From the NCBI GenBank assembly GCA_963819715.1, contig CAWFXE010000002.1, positions 1,178,001 to 1,242,000 on the forward strand: a stretch of 64,000 bases of DNA, in the 5' to 3' direction. Origin of the DNA: DASUPK01 sp963819715. Its GTDB lineage: Bacteria > Actinomycetota > Thermoleophilia > Solirubrobacterales > 70-9. Within the stretch, counting starts at the first letter, position 1. Each line of letters begins with the position of its first letter. Under the pieces are notes generated by a model. The model was given only the letters and a program-made list of their open reading frames with translations. It ran no database searches and was not told where the DNA came from. Positions 26,501 to 33,194 of the stretch are shown piece by piece. The translations under genes were made by a program, and so were the position numbers.

Positions 26501-26741
26501 CGTAAGGGGTCTCGATCGTCTCCTCGGCCCTCTCAGAGATACGGTCGACGGCGGCTGCAGAGCGTGAGAGGACGAGCGGCCGCCGGCCCTCGCTGACCAG
26601 CCGCGCGAGCCGCCGCGCCAGGGCCTCGGTGCGGCCACTGCCGGCGGCCCCGAGAACGAGCAGCGAACCCTGGTCGTGGGCGACCACGGCCTGCTGCTGC
26701 TCGGTCAGCTCGATCTCCTCCCTTTCGGTCTCCTCGATCAT
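23598..26741 (-). CDS. UvrD/PcrA-like helicase with C-terminal Fe-S PD-(D/E)XK nuclease (AddB/AdnA-like)
   Basis: 1047 residues. The N-terminal superfamily 1A motor starts ELTEQQQAVVAH with Walker A LGAAGSGRTEAL, in which the invariant Lys is Arg37 (CGC codon). Motif II is MVDEAEDACPAE rather than DEYQDT, and motif III LSCDDEQARA is weak, while motif VI QRRLLYVAMTRASDEL is canonical. The C-terminal nuclease has H844, D949 and K951 (LIDYKTG) and four cysteines (C817, C1033, C1036, C1042) spaced like the Fe-S staple of AddB and AdnA/B. The motor may be weak or inactive while the nuclease looks intact. No partner subunit is adjacent. ATG 26741 has a TAGCCT box 8 bases upstream. Confidence 0.88.
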   Translation of the reverse strand: MIEETEREEIELTEQQQAVVAHDQGSLLVLGAAGSGRTEALARRLARLVSEGRRPLVLSRSAAAVDRISERAEETIETPYEELVVHTHPAAAARILREHATEAKLDPFFESLSPAERLAMLLDRIDELPLRRHEIRGNPAGLLARIVDRIDALKSAGVTAERFRRWSEEQAGGSASERDSAAREREFAELYLMHDSLLRAAGGMDDIDAVIELTRLLDERPALAESVSARFPDLMVDEAEDACPAERSMIEALARKAETTVLSCDDEQARAPCGAASAWARQAFSPGEVTLKPSWRYGGDLLDAAHAVVAQSERDAGVDRRAAGPPTRVRFWCGTNERAEAQAVARDIETALAAGDVKMGDICVAVPSGGGRARGIAAALEERRVPYRVTGPGAFFQRPEVRDVIAWLRLLADPTDAAATIRALSRPPVELRSVDLARCTTIARRRKLDMVSALEASLESPQIPPEARDRIREFLQLHRAAARAMGEMRADVFVRRLIERIGFRRHRLFAAHPEAAERLRNLSRLGELAAAWTRREPTGSNRDFVRYLVAVSEAGVPPVDEPSEPTADAVRVMALERTKGLEFSRVYVVGLHAGAVPGAEPAGPPIVPAGVGAGGPSHEDEQRRLLYVAMTRASDELVLSRPAGTEAGSARPSPLYEDARAVLDASEQEQGEELFGPAEGLQATYRMIQDEVLEEAWRAGGKLREPRLDTYVDVTRAVARFLELVKLAGLIQGSAEEPVADSLAAINDLLDHAISTEQRSALHDSGLDAYLLDEEGAAKRRRELIEQRDEPSLEAFLPRRGEGLALSATDITLYRTCPLKYKFARVFGIPQETTINQRFGIVIHQVLERFHGQQAAATETEAEAGSLQQLMGLFATAWRRSGFGESDDELQFREKAIEALHRYHAREVASGSHPRWVERKFDFRIGPHHLRGRVDRVDQLPSGGYELIDYKTGDPKPVRELESDVQLAIYRLAAREAWRLEGAAGSYWYVLADEKVAVGGSADDLERVEGVVLEVGEGILGQDFEPRPSPEICSWCDFRLICPASEA

Positions 26742-26749
26742 TCGATTTC

Positions 26750-26755
26750 AGGCTA
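26750..26755 (-). promoter_or_regulatory. -10 box, leaderless helicase/nuclease gene
   Basis: TAGCCT on the minus strand, 8 bases before ATG 26741. Confidence 0.45.
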
Positions 26756-26811
26756 ACCCACGCATCCGCCACCTCCGGCCGCGCTTCCGCTGGCCGCGTG
26801 AAAACCATCGC

Positions 26812-26817
26812 TAACCT
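26812..26817 (+). promoter_or_regulatory. -10 box, leaderless IMPase-like gene
   Basis: TAACCT, 7 bases before GTG 26825. It lies inside the longer open frame from GTG 26798 and therefore favours the later start. Confidence 0.45.
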
Positions 26818-26824
26818 GGCGCGC

Positions 26825-27649
26825 GTGGCCGGTCCGAGCGACGACGAGTGGATTGCCGCCTGCCGCCGGGCCGTTGAGGCTCAGAAGCGGGTCTTCGAGG
26901 AGCACCGGGGGATCGAGGCTCGCACCAAGTACGAGGGCGTCGGCGAGGGTGGGGACAACACCCTGGTCATCGACCGGCTCTGCGAGGACGCGATCTTCGC
27001 TGAGCTCGAGGTTCTCCACCGGGCGGGGCACGCGTTCACAGCCGTCTCCGAGGAGCGCGGTTCGGTCGGCTTCGGCGACTCCCCGATTCGCGTGGTCATC
27101 GATCCGATCGACGGCTCGCTCAACGCCCGGCGGACGATTCCCCTGCACAGCGTCAGCATCGCCGTCGCGGATGGCGATTCGATGGCCGACGTGAGCCTCG
27201 GCTATGTCTACGAGTTCGGCGCGGGCGAGGAGTTCGTCGCCATGCGCGGCCGAGGCGCGCAGCTCGACGGCGAGCAGATCCAGGCACCGGCCGGAGACGA
27301 ACTCGAGCTCGTCGCGCTCGAAGCCTCGAAGCCCGAGAGGGTGGTGAAGGCAGCGGAGGTCCTTCGCGACCGCGCCTACCGGCTCCGCTCGCCCGGATCG
27401 ATCGCCGTGGATCTCTGTTACGTGGCATGCGGCCGCTTCGACGGCATGATCACGACCCGTAGTTGCCGCTCTGTGGACGCTGCCGCGGGCCAGCTGATCG
27501 CGAGGGAGGCCGGCGCCACGGTGGACTTCGGAGGCGACGGCCTCGACGATGCCCCGCTGGACCTGGCCGCGCGCTACGACCTCGCGGCCGCGCGCACGGC
27601 GACGGACCTCAGCGTCCTGCGCGAGGCTCAGGAGGCCGTCTATGCCTGA
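26825..27649 (+). CDS. Inositol-monophosphatase-family phosphatase
   Basis: 274 residues from GTG 26825. The Mg-dependent IMPase motifs are GEGGDNTLVIDRLCEDAI, SEERG, DPIDGSLNARRTIPLHSVSIA and the late RSCRSVDAAAGQLIAREAGATV, which in the canonical form is WDxAAG. The family includes inositol monophosphatase, fructose-1,6-bisphosphatase of archaeal type and CysQ; the Asn-Ala replacing Asn-Phe after DPIDGS and the missing Trp make the exact substrate uncertain. It overlaps the metalloprotease gene by 8 bases, so the two are probably one operon. Confidence 0.85.
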   Translation: MAGPSDDEWIAACRRAVEAQKRVFEEHRGIEARTKYEGVGEGGDNTLVIDRLCEDAIFAELEVLHRAGHAFTAVSEERGSVGFGDSPIRVVIDPIDGSLNARRTIPLHSVSIAVADGDSMADVSLGYVYEFGAGEEFVAMRGRGAQLDGEQIQAPAGDELELVALEASKPERVVKAAEVLRDRAYRLRSPGSIAVDLCYVACGRFDGMITTRSCRSVDAAAGQLIAREAGATVDFGGDGLDDAPLDLAARYDLAAARTATDLSVLREAQEAVYA

Positions 27650-28727
27650 GGGCATGGTCGACTGGAACATGGCCGAGCGGGTTGCCCGTGCCCTCTCGGG
27701 AACCGGACCCAGGTGGGACGGCACGGAGGACGAGTTGCGCACCGAATCCGATCGCGCCGCCGAGCTGGTCCGTCGCTACACGGGCCTGAAGCCGAAGGGA
27801 GGCGTGCCCCCGGCCGAGCTCGTTGACCGCGACGAGTGGGCCGAGGTCAACCTCGAGACCTTTCGCAATCTGTCCACCCGGGTCGAGCAGCACCTCGAGG
27901 ATCGGATGAGCAGCAACGGCAGCGAGGGAAAGGGCCTGCAACGGACCATCGTCCGGGCTGCCACCGGGGCCGAGATCGGGCTCGCGGTCGGCTACCTTTC
28001 GCAGCGTGTCGTCGGCCAGTACGACGTCGCCCTGATCGGTCCCGCTCGGGCGCCGAGGCTGCTCTTCGTCGGTCCCAACCTGTCGGCGGCGCGAGCGCGA
28101 CTCGACGTCGACCGCGACCTGTTCCTGCGCTGGATCGCACTCCACGAGACCACGCACGCCGTTCACTTCGCCGCCGTTCCCTGGCTCCGCGATCACATCG
28201 GCGCGATCGCCGAGGAGCTGTTCGAGAAGGCGGCGATCGAGGTGAAGCCCGGGGAGCTCCTGGGCAAGCTTGCTCGGACGAACCCGCGCGAGCTGGTCCG
28301 CTCGGCGACCAATGGCGAGCTTGCGACCCTGCTCTGGCCAGAGCCGCAGAGGCGCCTCGTGGACCGGCTGACGGCGACGATGACGCTGGTCGAGGGCTAC
28401 GCGGAGCACGTCATGGACGCGGTGGGGGACCAGCTCGACCCCGCCTATACCGATCTGCGCCGGGCGCTCGACAGCGATCGGGAGCGCCGTGGCCTGCTCG
28501 ATTCCATCGTCTCCAAGGTCCTCGGCCTCGACATGAAGCTGGCGCAGTACCGCCGCGGCAAGGCGTTCGCCGACGAGGTGGTCCGCGCGCACGGCATCCG
28601 CACTCTCAACCGCGCCTGGAGCGAGCCGGATGCCCTGCCCAGACCCGACGAGCTGGACAGCCCAGCCGAGTGGGTCGACCGAGTCGGCGTTGCACGCGAG
28701 CACCGTTTCCTCTCACTGTTTCGCTGA
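27642..28727 (+). CDS. Zinc-dependent metalloprotease-like protein, DUF2342 (coenzyme F420 biosynthesis-associated)
   Basis: 361 residues. The family is recognised by its opening VDWNMAERVARAL, the central segment RLLFVGPNLSAARARLDVDRDLFLRWIALHETTHAVHF with HETTH at 168-172, and VDRLTATMTLVEGYAEHVMDAV supplying a downstream Glu, giving a gluzincin-like active site. DUF2342 proteins are widespread in actinobacteria and are often annotated as F420-biosynthesis-associated because of genome context elsewhere; activity is not established. No F420 genes are in this window. ATG 27642 is the start; ATG 27654 is possible. Confidence 0.87.
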   Translation: MPEGMVDWNMAERVARALSGTGPRWDGTEDELRTESDRAAELVRRYTGLKPKGGVPPAELVDRDEWAEVNLETFRNLSTRVEQHLEDRMSSNGSEGKGLQRTIVRAATGAEIGLAVGYLSQRVVGQYDVALIGPARAPRLLFVGPNLSAARARLDVDRDLFLRWIALHETTHAVHFAAVPWLRDHIGAIAEELFEKAAIEVKPGELLGKLARTNPRELVRSATNGELATLLWPEPQRRLVDRLTATMTLVEGYAEHVMDAVGDQLDPAYTDLRRALDSDRERRGLLDSIVSKVLGLDMKLAQYRRGKAFADEVVRAHGIRTLNRAWSEPDALPRPDELDSPAEWVDRVGVAREHRFLSLFR

Positions 28728-28749
28728 CTGTCGAGTTGGGAGACGGTGT

Positions 28750-28771
28750 AACCGACCACCCCCGGTCGGTT
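28750..28771 (+). terminator. Hairpin after the metalloprotease gene
   Basis: AACCGACC (28750-28757) pairs perfectly with GGTCGGTT (28764-28771) around ACCCCC. There is no T-run, so it is a weak or factor-dependent terminator candidate. Confidence 0.4.
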
Positions 28772-28773
28772 AA

Positions 28774-28800
28774 GAACATGTGTTCGCAAAACATGTGTTC
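28774..28800 (+). promoter_or_regulatory. Two LexA-like boxes upstream of the RVEPV-repeat gene
   Basis: GAACATGTGTTC at 28774-28785 fits the Gram-positive/actinobacterial LexA core GAAC-N4-GTTC. A second copy, AAACATGTGTTC at 28789-28800, differs only in its first base; the two are 15 bases apart. A further GAACAT half-site occurs at 28814. The next gene starts at 28872. Confidence 0.55.
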
Positions 28801-28871
28801 GGTGCTAAGCTCCGAACATACTTAGAGCTAATAAGACCGACGTAAGCAAGCCGAAGGGATTGACTGCCGAG

Positions 28872-29390
28872 ATGGCCAGCAAGAGCAAGAAGACCGAAGA
28901 GCAGACGACCGAAGTCACCACCAACGGCCGCAAGCCCTCCGAGCAGGCGCTGCAGGCCGTCGACGTCGCCGTCGGCGCCGTTCCGACCGTCGCCGAGGCC
29001 GTTCGCACCACCGCCGAGACCTGGACCAACTCGGAGACCCGTTCGCAGGAGATCGAGACGCTGCAGAAGCGCGTCCAGAGCTTCCGCGACGCGGAGACCC
29101 GGAACACCGAGCTCGAGTCGCTCCGCGACCGCCTCGGCTCCGAGCTCCAGAAGGCCGAGACAAAGGGCGGCGACGTCCGCCGTCAGGTCACCGACCAGCT
29201 GATCGGCCAGGCCCGCAAGGCGCGCGAGCGCGTCGAGCCCGTCTACCGCGACCGGGTTGAGCCCGTCGTCAAGGAGCGGGTCGAGCCCGTGTACCGCGAG
29301 CGCGTCGAGCCGGTCGTCAAGGAGCGCGTGGAGCCCATCTACCGCGACCGCGTCGAGCCGGCTGTGAAGAAGGTGCGCGAGCGCATCTAG
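28872..29390 (+). CDS. Highly charged coiled-coil protein with RVEPV octapeptide repeats
   Basis: 172 residues, no signal peptide and no transmembrane helix. Residues 1-27 are polar and Lys/Thr-rich. Residues about 28-115 form a predicted amphipathic helical region (QALQAVDVAVGAVPTVAEAV, then ETRSQEIETLQKRVQSFRDAETRNTELESLRDRLGSELQ). Residues 120-167 are six consecutive 8-residue units of the form RVEPVxxD/E (RVEPVYRD, RVEPVVKE and variants), alternating Tyr-Arg and Val-Lys so the true period is 16. The layout recalls phasins and heparin-binding haemagglutinin-like proteins, but homology is not evident. ATG 28872 is chosen over a TTG at 28860. LexA-like boxes and a terminator flank it, so it is a single-gene unit. 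Confidence 0.8.
   Translation: MASKSKKTEEQTTEVTTNGRKPSEQALQAVDVAVGAVPTVAEAVRTTAETWTNSETRSQEIETLQKRVQSFRDAETRNTELESLRDRLGSELQKAETKGGDVRRQVTDQLIGQARKARERVEPVYRDRVEPVVKERVEPVYRERVEPVVKERVEPIYRDRVEPAVKKVRERI
29229..29372 (+). repeat. Six 24-bp tandem repeats (48-bp superrepeat)
   Basis: Encodes the RVEPV octapeptides. Adjacent units alternate two versions, giving a 48-base higher-order period. Third-position differences between copies show they are not recent duplications. Confidence 0.9.
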
Positions 29391-29514
29391 TCGCTTAGCC
29401 GGGCCGCCCTCGAGAGGTGGCGCGCCCGGAGAAGCCTGCTGGTATATGCGGTCGCGGTTTTTGTGGCGGCCGTGGATGTTGGTCCAGCGGGAAGCAGCAA
29501 CCTCTCCTCCCTCG
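29391..29514 (+). other. Non-coding stretch before a terminator; possible small RNA
   Basis: No plausible protein. It contains GTTG...CAAC arms around an A/G-rich loop with AGCAG near 29478-29502, faintly reminiscent of the SRP RNA apical domain but too short for its consensus. It directly precedes a strong terminator hairpin, so it could be either the 3' untranslated region of the repeat-protein gene or a separate small RNA. Confidence 0.25.
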
Positions 29515-29541
29515 AAAACCGGGCCCCAGTGGCCCGGTTTT
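29515..29541 (+). terminator. Intrinsic terminator
   Basis: An 11-bp perfect stem, AAAACCGGGCC (29515-29525) with GGCCCGGTTTT (29531-29541), loop CCAGT, with the T-rich end within the stem. Symmetric, so it may work in both directions. Confidence 0.75.
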
Positions 29542-29576
29542 CACGTTCCGGGGCGGAGCCGCGGCCCGGCCCCGCC

Positions 29577-29582
29577 TACAAT
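29577..29582 (+). promoter_or_regulatory. -10 box for mrp (near-leaderless)
   Basis: TACAAT, 8 bases before the TTG start at 29591. Confidence 0.5.
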
Positions 29583-29590
29583 GGGCCACC

Positions 29591-30748
29591 TTGCCGACCA
29601 AGGACCAGATCACCGAGAAGCTCGCCCGAGTCATCGACCCGGAGCTGCGACGTTCGATCGTCGAGCTCGGCATGGTGCGCTCGATCGACATCCACGACGA
29701 CGGGCGCGTCGACGTGGTCGTCTCGCTGACCACGCCCGGCTGCCCGATTCGCTCGCACTTCCAGAACGCCGTGGTGCAGCACGTCTCGGAACTCGAGGGA
29801 GTCAACACCGTTCAGGTCGGCTTCGACGTCTTATCTGACAGCGAGAAGTCCGGGCTCCAGCAGAAGCTGGGCCGGCCCAAGCTCCCCGAGGGCGCCCTCG
29901 CCCAGGTCAAGAACGTGATTTGCGTCGCCTCCGGCAAGGGCGGCGTCGGCAAGTCGACGATGACCGCCAACCTCGCGGCTGCCCTCGTCGCCGAGGGGCA
30001 CAAGGCCGGGGCGCTCGATTGCGATGTCTACGGTTACTCGATCCCGCGGATGCTGGGCGTCAACCAGAAGCCCGACGTCTCGCCCGAGCGCAAGATCATC
30101 CCGCCGGTATCTCCGTCGGGCCCCAAGGTGATGTCGATCGGCTTCTTCGTCGAGGAGAATGCCGCCGTCGTCTGGCGAGGCCCGATGCTCCACAAGGCGA
30201 TCCAGCAGTTCCTGGAGGACGTCGCCTGGGAGGAGCTCGACTACCTTCTGCTCGACCTGCCGCCGGGCACCGGAGACGTCTCCATGACGCTCGCGCAGTT
30301 GCTTCCGCAGGCGAAGATCGCAATCGTGACGACGCCGCAGCCGGCGGCACAGAGCGTGGCTCGTCGGGCCGCCGAGATGGCCGCCAAGGTCGACCTCGAG
30401 GTGCTCGGGGTGATCGAGAACATGTCCGCCTTCACGGGCCCCGACGGTGAGCGTGTGGCGATCTTCGGCGAGGGCGGCGGGCAGCTCCTCGCCGACGAGC
30501 TCGACGTGCCGCTGCTCGCCAAGGTTCCGCTCTCGAGTGAGCTACGTGAGCACGCGGATGACGGGAAGCCCCTGGTAGTCGAGGACCCCGATGCGCCGGC
30601 CTCCCAGATGATTCGCGAGGCAGCGCGCGGGATCGTCGCGGCGACGCCGACCGAGCTTCCCCTCCTTCAGGGGGCGCAGTCCGCTCCGGCAGAGACGCAG
30701 CCGAACGGGGGCGGGATCAGCGGCACTGAGCTGCCGATGGTCCAGTAG
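29591..30748 (+). CDS. mrp: Mrp/ApbC-family Fe-S cluster carrier ATPase
   Basis: 385 residues. An N-terminal DUF59/MIP18 domain (residues 1-85, PELRRSIVELGMVRSIDI, TTPGCPIRSHFQNAV with its conserved Cys) is followed by a deviant-Walker ATPase with SGKGGVGKST at 114-123 and DLPPGTGDVSMTL. The family carries or inserts Fe-S clusters. The CxxC pair expected after ENMSAF is absent (FTGPDGER instead), so cluster binding, if any, must use other ligands. The TTG start is inferred because the DUF59 domain begins at once and a TACAAT box sits just upstream. The C-terminus has a short disordered tail. Confidence 0.9.
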   Translation: MPTKDQITEKLARVIDPELRRSIVELGMVRSIDIHDDGRVDVVVSLTTPGCPIRSHFQNAVVQHVSELEGVNTVQVGFDVLSDSEKSGLQQKLGRPKLPEGALAQVKNVICVASGKGGVGKSTMTANLAAALVAEGHKAGALDCDVYGYSIPRMLGVNQKPDVSPERKIIPPVSPSGPKVMSIGFFVEENAAVVWRGPMLHKAIQQFLEDVAWEELDYLLLDLPPGTGDVSMTLAQLLPQAKIAIVTTPQPAAQSVARRAAEMAAKVDLEVLGVIENMSAFTGPDGERVAIFGEGGGQLLADELDVPLLAKVPLSSELREHADDGKPLVVEDPDAPASQMIREAARGIVAATPTELPLLQGAQSAPAETQPNGGGISGTELPMVQ

Positions 30749-30753
30749 GGCGA

Positions 30754-31971
30754 ATGACCACCCGCTGGCGGGCGACCGCCGCGGCCCTCCTCTGCGCACT
30801 CCATCTCGCCGTCTTCGTCCCGACGATCGGGGACTGGTCGTCGGTCTTGATCAACGACTTCGCGCCGCAGGCGCAGGCGATCAAGGACGGCGATCTGCCT
30901 TATCGGGACCAGGGGATCGAGTACCCGCCTCTCTCCGTCCCCGTCCTGATCGCCCCGATCTACATCGACGACAGCACCCAGGGCTTCGTTGACGGCTTCA
31001 TGTGGGAGATGCTGGCGTTCGACCTCGGGATGATCGTGCTGATCGCGCTGGCTCTCCCCGGTGACAACAGGCGAGTTCTCTCCGCGCTCGGGATCTACAC
31101 GGTCGGGGTGGTGATCCTCTCCGACGTAGTCCTCGACAACTCGCTGATCGACATCGGGCCGCTGATCCTCAACCGCTTCGATCTTGTGCCGGCGATCTTG
31201 GTGCTGGCGGCGGTGCTGGCGCGCGATCGAGCGAAGTCCGCGACCTGGTCGGTGCTCCTTTCTCTGGGGGTGGCGGTGAAGGCCTTCCCCCTGTTCCTCT
31301 ACCCGGTACTCCTCCGAGGAGAGCGGAACCCGCGGCGGGTGGTGATCGCCGGGGCGATTCCGCTGTTGCTGTGCGCAGCGGCGGTACTGATCATGGGCGA
31401 CGAGTTCGGCTCCGCGATCACCTACCACACGCAGCGCGCGCTCCAGGTGGAGAGCCTCGCCGCCAGCCCGTTCGAGGTGGCGCATGTCTTCGGCAGCTCC
31501 GGGATCACGACTGGCGTCGGCCACGGCGGATTCGAGATTCAGGCCTCCGGCGTAACCGCGGCGCGCTGGATCTCCGTGATCATCGGCGCGGCCGGATATG
31601 TGTGGCTCGTGGCGGCCGGCTGGCGGTCGAAGGTGTCGAACCTCAAACTCGTCGCCGCTCTGCTCACGATGCTGGTCGTCTTCGCTCCGGTCCTCTCGCC
31701 CCAGTTCCTGCTCTGGATCCTGCCCGTGTCGGCATGCGCCTACGGGCTCGGGAAGGAGAACCTGGTGCTACTGGTGGCGATCCTCTTCACCCAGATCGGG
31801 CTGCAGAACTACGACGGCGTCGATGCCCTCAGCGGCGGCTTCGTCTGGCCGGTTGCCGCCAGGAACCTCTACCTGCTGGTCTACCTATGGCTGGTCGCTG
31901 CGCCGATCCTGCGCGAGGGCCGGACTCCGGCCGAGGCGCCTCGCGCCGAGGCTTACGCCGGCGCCCGTTAG
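30754..31971 (+). CDS. GT87-like (DUF2029) polytopic membrane glycosyltransferase
   Basis: 405 residues with about ten hydrophobic helices. The GT-C features seen are an acidic first periplasmic loop (LINDFAPQAQAIKDGDLPYRDQGIEYPPLSVPVL) with the typical D...YRD...EYPP pattern, and a later loop SPFEVAHVFGSS. GT87 mannosyltransferases use polyprenyl-phosphate mannose to build envelope glycans, which would fit the polyprenol-phosphate-mannose synthase at 12.3-13.0 kb. It starts 5 bases after mrp and could be co-transcribed. The specific acceptor is unknown. Confidence 0.8.
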   Translation: MTTRWRATAAALLCALHLAVFVPTIGDWSSVLINDFAPQAQAIKDGDLPYRDQGIEYPPLSVPVLIAPIYIDDSTQGFVDGFMWEMLAFDLGMIVLIALALPGDNRRVLSALGIYTVGVVILSDVVLDNSLIDIGPLILNRFDLVPAILVLAAVLARDRAKSATWSVLLSLGVAVKAFPLFLYPVLLRGERNPRRVVIAGAIPLLLCAAAVLIMGDEFGSAITYHTQRALQVESLAASPFEVAHVFGSSGITTGVGHGGFEIQASGVTAARWISVIIGAAGYVWLVAAGWRSKVSNLKLVAALLTMLVVFAPVLSPQFLLWILPVSACAYGLGKENLVLLVAILFTQIGLQNYDGVDALSGGFVWPVAARNLYLLVYLWLVAAPILREGRTPAEAPRAEAYAGAR

Positions 31972-32065
31972 GGGCCTACGGGCCTCGGCCGCTCCCTGGC
32001 GCGCCGCAGCTGAGCGCGGGCCCGCGTACGGCCGGCGCGATCAGCATGCCGAAGAACGAGGCGAT

Positions 32066-32280
32066 TTAGAGGTCGAGCCAGTGCTCGAGGGTTGATCTGC
32101 GTCGCGATGATCACCGCGGCTGAGAGCGCCGAGATCTCCACCAGCGTGCGCTTCCGCTGGGCCAGGACGAGGGCCGAGGCGAACGGGGCCGCGCCGATCA
32201 GCAGGAGAGTCTGAAGCGGCTGCAGCCTGCTCACCTGGGTCGATCGCCGGACCGAGGAGCAGGAGCGCAGATGCGGACAT
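32066..32280 (-). pseudogene. Frameshifted remnant or mis-sequenced small membrane protein
   Basis: A coherent membrane-type protein can be read only across two frame changes: MSASALLLLGPAIDPGEQ, then RLQPLQTLLLIGAAPFASALVLAQ through VEISALSAAVIIATQI, then LEHWLDL and a stop at 32066, about 70 residues. It resembles the C-terminus of a polytopic transporter or glycosyltransferase rather than a complete protein. The frames either side also remain open, including one to 31968 whose stop overlaps the GT87 stop. I cannot tell decay from base errors. Confidence 0.35.
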
Positions 32281-32458
32281 CGGCGGTCATCCGCCATGCC
32301 GACGATCTGACGCCCTTGGCGATGTATTCCGTCTTGCACAGCGTTCCGGTGGTCGAGGCGTCCGACGTGTCGTTGTCCCCACCGCCAGCGCCACCGCAAC
32401 CTGCCGCCAGCAGTCCGGTCAGAAAGAGCCGAACAGCGAGTGTTCCGAGCCGCCGCAC
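32231..32458 (-). CDS. Small putative lipoprotein
   Basis: 75 residues beginning MRRLGTLAVRLFLTGLLAAGC with a good lipobox (LAAGC), then a Gly/Asp/Ser/Thr linker and a short region with three more Cys or Arg-rich segments. The 3' half overlaps the remnant described at 32066-32280, so the true C-terminus may differ if a frameshift lies here. No family recognised. The 31972-32488 stretch holds nothing else I can support. Confidence 0.4.
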   Translation of the reverse strand: MRRLGTLAVRLFLTGLLAAGCGGAGGGDNDTSDASTTGTLCKTEYIAKGVRSSAWRMTADVRICAPAPRSGDRPR

Positions 32459-32488
32459 GCCCGCGCGGCAGCCGATCGTCGGGCGGCG

Positions 32489-33046
32489 CTAGTGGTGGTA
32501 GCCGAAGTGGGCGACCCAGATCGCCACTCCGCTGTAGCCCTTGAACTGGCCCCTGACCAGGCTGATCCCGACGTCATCGAAGCTCCGGGTGAGCAGCACC
32601 GACCTGTGTTCGGGGGAGTTGAGCCAGGCGCTCATCGCGCCGCGGACGGTTGCCGCATCGCCGTTTCCGAGCTCGAGGTTCTCGCCGGCTCCGTAGGTGC
32701 CACGGAGGAATCCGACCCGCTTGAACCAGTAGAATGCGTCCCTGCCGCAGGCGTCGTGGTTGAAGTCCTGGCAACGCCTGATGTCCCTGGCCTTTCTCGC
32801 GGACGAGGAGCGGAGATGCTTGGAGACATGGAGGCCCGACAGCCCCTTCTGGGCTCGCGCCCACCGGTGCATGCAGACCATCGTCTGTTCCTGGGCGACT
32901 GCCGGTGCAGAGGCATCCGACTGTCCCGGGCAGGCCGATTCGGGGGCCAGAAGCGAGTCCCATGGGCCCGAGGCGCTTGCCGCCGCCGGGACGAAGAGCA
33001 GCATGCTCGCCAGCGCGCCGAGGACGATGTTCCGCAGTGCCTTCAT
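32489..33046 (-). CDS. Secreted CAP/SCP-domain protein
   Basis: 185 residues. Signal peptide at about 1-25 (MKALRNIVLGALASMLLFVPAAASA), followed by a CAP domain: VCMHRWARAQKGLSGLHVSKHLRSSSARKARDI, the active-site-like GAGENLELGNG and the later SAWLNSPEHRSVLL with SPEHR, which corresponds to the conserved NSxxHR motif. Bacterial CAP proteins (YkwD-like) are extracellular, bind metal or lipid and have unclear activity. Four Cys outside the signal peptide suggest disulfides. The start ATG 33046 is chosen so that the signal peptide begins properly. Confidence 0.87.
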   Translation of the reverse strand: MKALRNIVLGALASMLLFVPAAASASGPWDSLLAPESACPGQSDASAPAVAQEQTMVCMHRWARAQKGLSGLHVSKHLRSSSARKARDIRRCQDFNHDACGRDAFYWFKRVGFLRGTYGAGENLELGNGDAATVRGAMSAWLNSPEHRSVLLTRSFDDVGISLVRGQFKGYSGVAIWVAHFGYHH

Positions 33047-33165
33047 CACTGCCGGAATCGGCGTCTGCGCTGACCACCCCAATTCTTGGGGCCGACCTAG
33101 CCGGATGTACCAGTACTAAGTACGGATCGCCGTGATTCTCGGCTAGGCGCTCAAGCGTCGCTGAC

Positions 33166-33191
33166 CTTCCGGGCCCCGGCGGGCCCGGAGG
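33166..33191 (-). terminator. Terminator-like hairpin after fdxA
   Basis: CCGGGCCC (33169-33176) pairs with GGGCCCGG (33181-33188), extended by three more pairs; loop CGGC. It begins a few bases past the ferredoxin stop. No T-run. Confidence 0.5.
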
Positions 33192-33194
33192 TTG

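Noticed and set aside
24888..26567. A 559-residue open frame on the plus strand
   Set aside because: It is antisense to the helicase/nuclease gene; its sequence is Arg/Gly/Pro-biased with no domain, as expected from an opposite-strand shadow in GC-rich DNA.
29229..29372. CRISPR-like periodic repeats
   Set aside because: The period is 24/48 bases in frame with a coding sequence and without spacers; it encodes a peptide repeat.
32041..32399. The 143-residue minus-strand frame ending at 31968 as an intact gene
   Set aside because: Its two ends are Arg-rich and shadow-like; only the middle is membrane-like, and it joins better to other frames on both sides.
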